Shown: positions 6,043 to 8,787 of the stretch, one piece after another
Numbering within the stretch: the stretch's first letter is position 1
Layout of the letters: each line of letters begins with the position of its first letter
DNA from: Rhizobiaceae bacterium
GTDB taxonomy: Bacteria; Pseudomonadota; Alphaproteobacteria; Rhizobiales; Rhizobiaceae
Reading direction: 5' to 3'
Assembly: GCA_020696915.1 (NCBI GenBank)
Contig: JAJFMR010000102.1
Span: forward strand, 1 to 8,787
Length of the DNA stretch: 8,787 bases
The notes under the pieces: generated by a model
Told to the model about the DNA's origin: nothing
The model's input: the letters and a program-made list of their open reading frames with translations, nothing else
Databases searched by the model: none
Translations under genes and position numbers: made by a program

Positions 6043-6909
6043 ATGTTCTTCGTCGACATCTCAGCGACGGCTCTCCGCAGGGCTTGTGCCGCTGCGGCGT
6101 TGATCGCCTTGCCGCTCGTGGTTTCCGGCTGCATGTCGGGCGAAGCCGACATCGATCTCGCCACCTATGTCGAGCAGACCGAACCGGCCGACGCGCTCTA
6201 CAACCAGGGGCTCGCCAATCTGAACGCGGGCCGCTTCAAGGAAGCCAGCGCCAAGTTCGACGCGGTCGACCGCCAGCATCCCTATTCGGAGTTTGCCCGG
6301 AAATCGATGGTCATGGGCGCCTTCACCAATTACCGGCAGGGCAAGTACGACGAGGCCATCAATGCGGCCAAGCGATATGTCTCTCTCTACCCGTCGTCGC
6401 CGGACGCGGCCTATGCGCAGTACATAGTCGGGCTCAGCTATTTCCGTCAGATCCGCGACGTCACCCAGGATCAGAAGGAATCGCGGCGGGCCATCGAGGC
6501 GATGGAGGAGGTGGTCCAACGCTGGCCCGAGTCGGACTATGTCGACGACGCCCGTTCCAAGGTCCGGTTCGCGCGCGACCAGCTCGCCGGCAAGGAGATG
6601 CAGGTCGGCCGCTACTACCTGGAGCGGCGCGAATATATCGCGGCGGTGAAGCGTTTCCGCTACGTGGTCGAGAACTATTCGAACACCCGCCATATCGAGG
6701 AAGCGCTGGCCCGGCTTACCGAGGCCTATCTGTCCATGGGGCTTCAATCGGAGGCGCAGACCGCCGCCGCGGTGCTGGGGCACAACTATCCCGACAGCCA
6801 ATGGTACAGGGATTCCTTCGCGCTCCTCCAGACGGGGGGTCTTTCCCCGAGGGAGAACAGCGGATCGTGGCTTTCGAAGATCGGCAAGACGCTGACGGGC
6901 GGAGCCTGA
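6043..6909 (+). CDS. bamD: Outer membrane protein assembly lipoprotein BamD (ComL family)
   Basis: Lipoprotein of the BAM complex, which folds beta-barrel proteins into the outer membrane. It acts on the periplasmic face with BamA. 288 residues (E. coli 245). Seen: a signal peptide with basic residues (R12, R13), a hydrophobic core ALIALPLVV, and a lipobox VSGC placing the acylated cysteine at residue 30. TPR-like repeats follow from about 50 (ADALYNQGLANLNAGRFKEA), 87-120, 123-160, 187-217 and 218-252, and the TPR-rich body ends near 262. A Gly/Ser-containing tail (SWLSKIGKTLTGGA) closes the protein. ATG 6043 is chosen because it gives a proper lipoprotein signal; GAGGGGA at 6024-6030 is the likely but distant (12 nt) ribosome site. 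The frame is open upstream to 5524 through lpxC, but that part is a shadow. recN starts 16 nt after the stop. Confidence 0.96.
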   Translation: MFFVDISATALRRACAAAALIALPLVVSGCMSGEADIDLATYVEQTEPADALYNQGLANLNAGRFKEASAKFDAVDRQHPYSEFARKSMVMGAFTNYRQGKYDEAINAAKRYVSLYPSSPDAAYAQYIVGLSYFRQIRDVTQDQKESRRAIEAMEEVVQRWPESDYVDDARSKVRFARDQLAGKEMQVGRYYLERREYIAAVKRFRYVVENYSNTRHIEEALARLTEAYLSMGLQSEAQTAAAVLGHNYPDSQWYRDSFALLQTGGLSPRENSGSWLSKIGKTLTGGA

Positions 6910-6925
6910 CGCCGGCAAGCTCCCG

Positions 6926-8602
6926 ATGCTCTGCAGGCTGTCGATCCGCGATATAGTTCTGATCGAGCGGCTGGACATCGATTTCTCGCCGGGCCTTTCG
7001 GTGCTGACCGGCGAGACGGGGGCCGGCAAGTCCATCCTGCTCGATGCCCTTTCGCTGGCCCTCGGTGCCCGCGGCGACGCCTCGCTGGTTCGGCATGGCG
7101 CAACCCAAGGCCAGGTGTCGGCCGTGTTCGACGTTCCGCGCAACCACCCGGCGCGAGCCATTCTCGCCGAAAATGCGCTCGACGAAGACGGCGACATCAT
7201 CCTGCGCCGGGTGCAGTCGGCCGACGGGCGCACCCGCGTCTTCGTCAACGATCAGCCATCGAGCGTCGCCCTGATGCGCGAACTCGGCAGGGCGCTCGTC
7301 GAAATCCACGGCCAGCATGACGAGCGGGCGCTGGTCGACGCTTCGGCTCACCGCGACCTGCTCGATGCGTTCGGCGGTCATCTCGGCGAGGTTCGGCTGT
7401 GCGGTGCCGCCTGGCGGCAGTGGCGGGAGGCCGAGGAGCAGCTTGCGCTGCACCGGACGAGGGTCGAGGCGGCGGCGCGCGAGGCCGATTACCTGCGCGC
7501 TTCGGTCGCCGAACTCAGCCGGCTGGATCCGCAGCCGGACGAGGAGGCCCAACTTGCCGACATCAGGTCCGCCATGATGAAGGCCGAGAAAGTGGCAGCC
7601 GAGATCAGGGATGCCGGCGACGTGTTGTCCGGCCCGAATTCGCCGACGCCGCAGCTGGCGAGCCTTTTGAGGCGATTGCAGCGCAAGTCTCCGGCAGCGC
7701 CCGAACTGCTGGACGACGTGGTGAAATCACTGGACGAGGCGCTGATTTCACTGGACGCCGCGCAGGCCGGCGTGGAGGCGGCGCTGAGGGCCACCGAGTT
7801 CGATCCCGAGCGTCTGGAAAAAGCCGAGGAACGGCTTTTTGCGCTACGCGCCGCGTCCCGCAAATTTGCCGTCCCGGTCGACGATCTGGCGCGGCAACGC
7901 GATCTGATGGCCGCGGATCTCGCCGACCTCGATGCCGGCGAGGAGCGACTCGGCGTGCTGGCCAGGAATGCGGCGGCGGCACGGCAGGCCTATGAAGGCG
8001 CTGCCGCGCATCTTTCGCAATTGCGGGCGGGGGCCGCGCTGGGTCTTACCAGGGCGGTGATGTCAGAGTTGCCGGCGCTGAAGCTCGAGCGCGCCGAGTT
8101 CATCGTCGAAATGTCCAGCAAGCCCGACACATGCTTCGAAAGCGGGATCGACCAGGTGGAGTTCTGGGTCCGGACGAATCCCGGCACCCGGGCGGGGCCG
8201 CTGATGAGACTGGCATCGGGCGGCGAGCTGTCACGCTTCCTGCTGGCGCTGAAGGTGGCGCTCGCCGATCGCGGTTCGGCGCCGACCCTTGTCTTCGACG
8301 AGATCGATACCGGGGTCGGGGGGGCGGTCGCCGATGCCATCGGCCAGCGCCTGGCGAGGCTCGCCGGACGCGTGCAGGTGCTGTCGGTGACACATGCCCC
8401 GCAGGTGGCGGCCCGCGCCGCCACGCATCTGCTGATCTCCAAGACCGGCAGCGCCGATCGGGTTGCGACGGGCGTGGCGGAAATGGACCGGCCTGCCCGG
8501 CAGGAGGAAATCGCGCGGATGCTGGCCGGCGCGACCATCACCGAGGAAGCGCGTGCAGCGGCCGAACGGCTGCTTCGGGAAAACGCCGCCCTGGCGTCTT
8601 GA
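6926..8602 (+). CDS. recN: DNA repair protein RecN
   Basis: SMC-like ATPase that acts early in recombinational repair of double-strand breaks. 558 residues, near the E. coli length (553). Seen in order: N-terminal MLCRLSIRDIVLIERLDIDF, Walker A GETGAGKS (29-36), the RecN-typical EIHGQHDE (126-133), and a first coiled-coil arm (about 145-235, Glu/Ala/Arg-rich). The central element RLFALRAASRKF (303-314) stands where RecN proteins have an RKH/RKY-type motif. A second arm (about 320-370), ABC signature LASGGE (429-434), Walker B LVFDE (455-459) with D-loop region IDTGVGG, and H-loop His490 in SVTHAPQ complete the protein. All catalytic elements are present. The 16-nt gap after bamD and the lack of a clear Shine-Dalgarno site suggest read-through from bamD. 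I found no alphaproteobacterial LexA box (GTTC-N7-GTTC or its complement) near the start. A GAAC-N5-GAAC at 6672-6684 has the wrong spacing. Confidence 0.97.
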   Translation: MLCRLSIRDIVLIERLDIDFSPGLSVLTGETGAGKSILLDALSLALGARGDASLVRHGATQGQVSAVFDVPRNHPARAILAENALDEDGDIILRRVQSADGRTRVFVNDQPSSVALMRELGRALVEIHGQHDERALVDASAHRDLLDAFGGHLGEVRLCGAAWRQWREAEEQLALHRTRVEAAAREADYLRASVAELSRLDPQPDEEAQLADIRSAMMKAEKVAAEIRDAGDVLSGPNSPTPQLASLLRRLQRKSPAAPELLDDVVKSLDEALISLDAAQAGVEAALRATEFDPERLEKAEERLFALRAASRKFAVPVDDLARQRDLMAADLADLDAGEERLGVLARNAAAARQAYEGAAAHLSQLRAGAALGLTRAVMSELPALKLERAEFIVEMSSKPDTCFESGIDQVEFWVRTNPGTRAGPLMRLASGGELSRFLLALKVALADRGSAPTLVFDEIDTGVGGAVADAIGQRLARLAGRVQVLSVTHAPQVAARAATHLLISKTGSADRVATGVAEMDRPARQEEIARMLAGATITEEARAAAERLLRENAALAS

Positions 8603-8759
8603 GCGGCCCCGGCAGGTCGGTAGAGTACGCGTCGATTGCAATTCGAAGTTCGAGGTGCCTGATCTGCCGTTCCACTCCGGTACCTCGGGCAGAGCACGCC
8701 GCCGACTCACCCGGGACACTACGATGCCTTCCAGACAAGCCGATCCTCGACCTGCAGCA

Positions 8760-8779
8760 GGCCCGGCTTCGGCCGGGCC
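8760..8779 (+). terminator. GC-rich UUCG-loop hairpin after recN, possible terminator
   Basis: GGCCCGGC (8760-8767), TTCG loop, GCCGGGCC (8772-8779): a perfect 8-bp stem closed by C-G around the extra-stable UUCG tetraloop, 157 nt past the recN stop. The stem shape is typical of terminators in GC-rich bacteria. The eight bases left in the window (CGGGAAAG) contain no T, so termination is unproven. An overlapping CCGGGCCCGG palindrome (8773-8782) allows another fold. The 8603-8759 stretch before it holds no gene I can support. Confidence 0.4.
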
Positions 8780-8787
8780 CGGGAAAG

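Noticed and set aside
6672..6684. GAAC-N5-GAAC direct repeat upstream of recN, resembling an alphaproteobacterial SOS box.
   Set aside because: The spacing is 5 nt instead of 7, it lies about 240 nt upstream inside bamD, and it encodes ordinary BamD residues.
8603..8740. Search for a tRNA, prompted by TTCGAA and TTCGAGG in the region after recN.
   Set aside because: On neither strand do the TTCGA motifs have flanking 5-bp T-arm pairing or a matching acceptor stem.
8655..8787. Frame open from GTG 8655 (with ATG 8724) to the window end, a possible start of the next gene.
   Set aside because: There is no proper ribosome site and no recognisable protein; it runs through the strong hairpin and consists of Pro/Ala/Gly/Arg codons expected from GC-rich noncoding DNA.

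Overview
The window carries the 3' end of a division and cell-wall (dcw) cluster followed by envelope and DNA-repair genes, all on the + strand: ddl (5'-truncated), ftsQ, ftsA, ftsZ, lpxC, bamD, recN. The DNA is GC-rich. The gene order ftsQ-ftsA-ftsZ-lpxC-bamD-recN, the FtsZ with a linker of about 220 residues, and the style of the FtsA, LpxC and BamD proteins point to an alphaproteobacterium of the Hyphomicrobiales (Rhizobiales), most like the Mesorhizobium/Phyllobacteriaceae group. The placement rests on remembered protein style, not on a search.

Layout. Positions 2-2849 are a tightly packed unit. ddl overlaps ftsQ by 13 nt, and ftsQ overlaps ftsA by the 4-nt ATGA. ftsZ follows after 66 nt. 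A 323-nt gap (4584-4906) then separates ftsZ from lpxC. It is the only sizeable regulatory region: a weak terminator-like hairpin with a T run, a second perfect hairpin, an AT-rich stretch with a CtrA-like half-box, the start of a group of GANTC (CcrM) sites, and a doubtful 61-codon ORF that runs into lpxC. lpxC and bamD are separated by 182 nt with a perfect 8-bp hairpin and a possible promoter. recN follows bamD after 16 nt and is probably co-transcribed with it. The last 185 nt hold no gene I can support and end in a GC-rich UUCG-loop hairpin.

How the genes fit together. Ddl makes D-Ala-D-Ala for peptidoglycan precursors. FtsQ, FtsA and FtsZ are core divisome parts: bitopic scaffold, membrane anchor and GTPase polymer. 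LpxC commits UDP-GlcNAc derivatives to lipid A synthesis. BamD is the outer-membrane lipoprotein of the BAM complex. RecN is the SMC-like double-strand-break repair ATPase. The window therefore links wall synthesis, septation and outer-membrane growth, with a repair gene at the end.

I found no mobile element, CRISPR array, RNA gene or new accessory system. All seven genes are conserved housekeeping genes with their key motifs intact. The points worth a second look are regulatory sites and local sequence oddities, mostly of modest interest.
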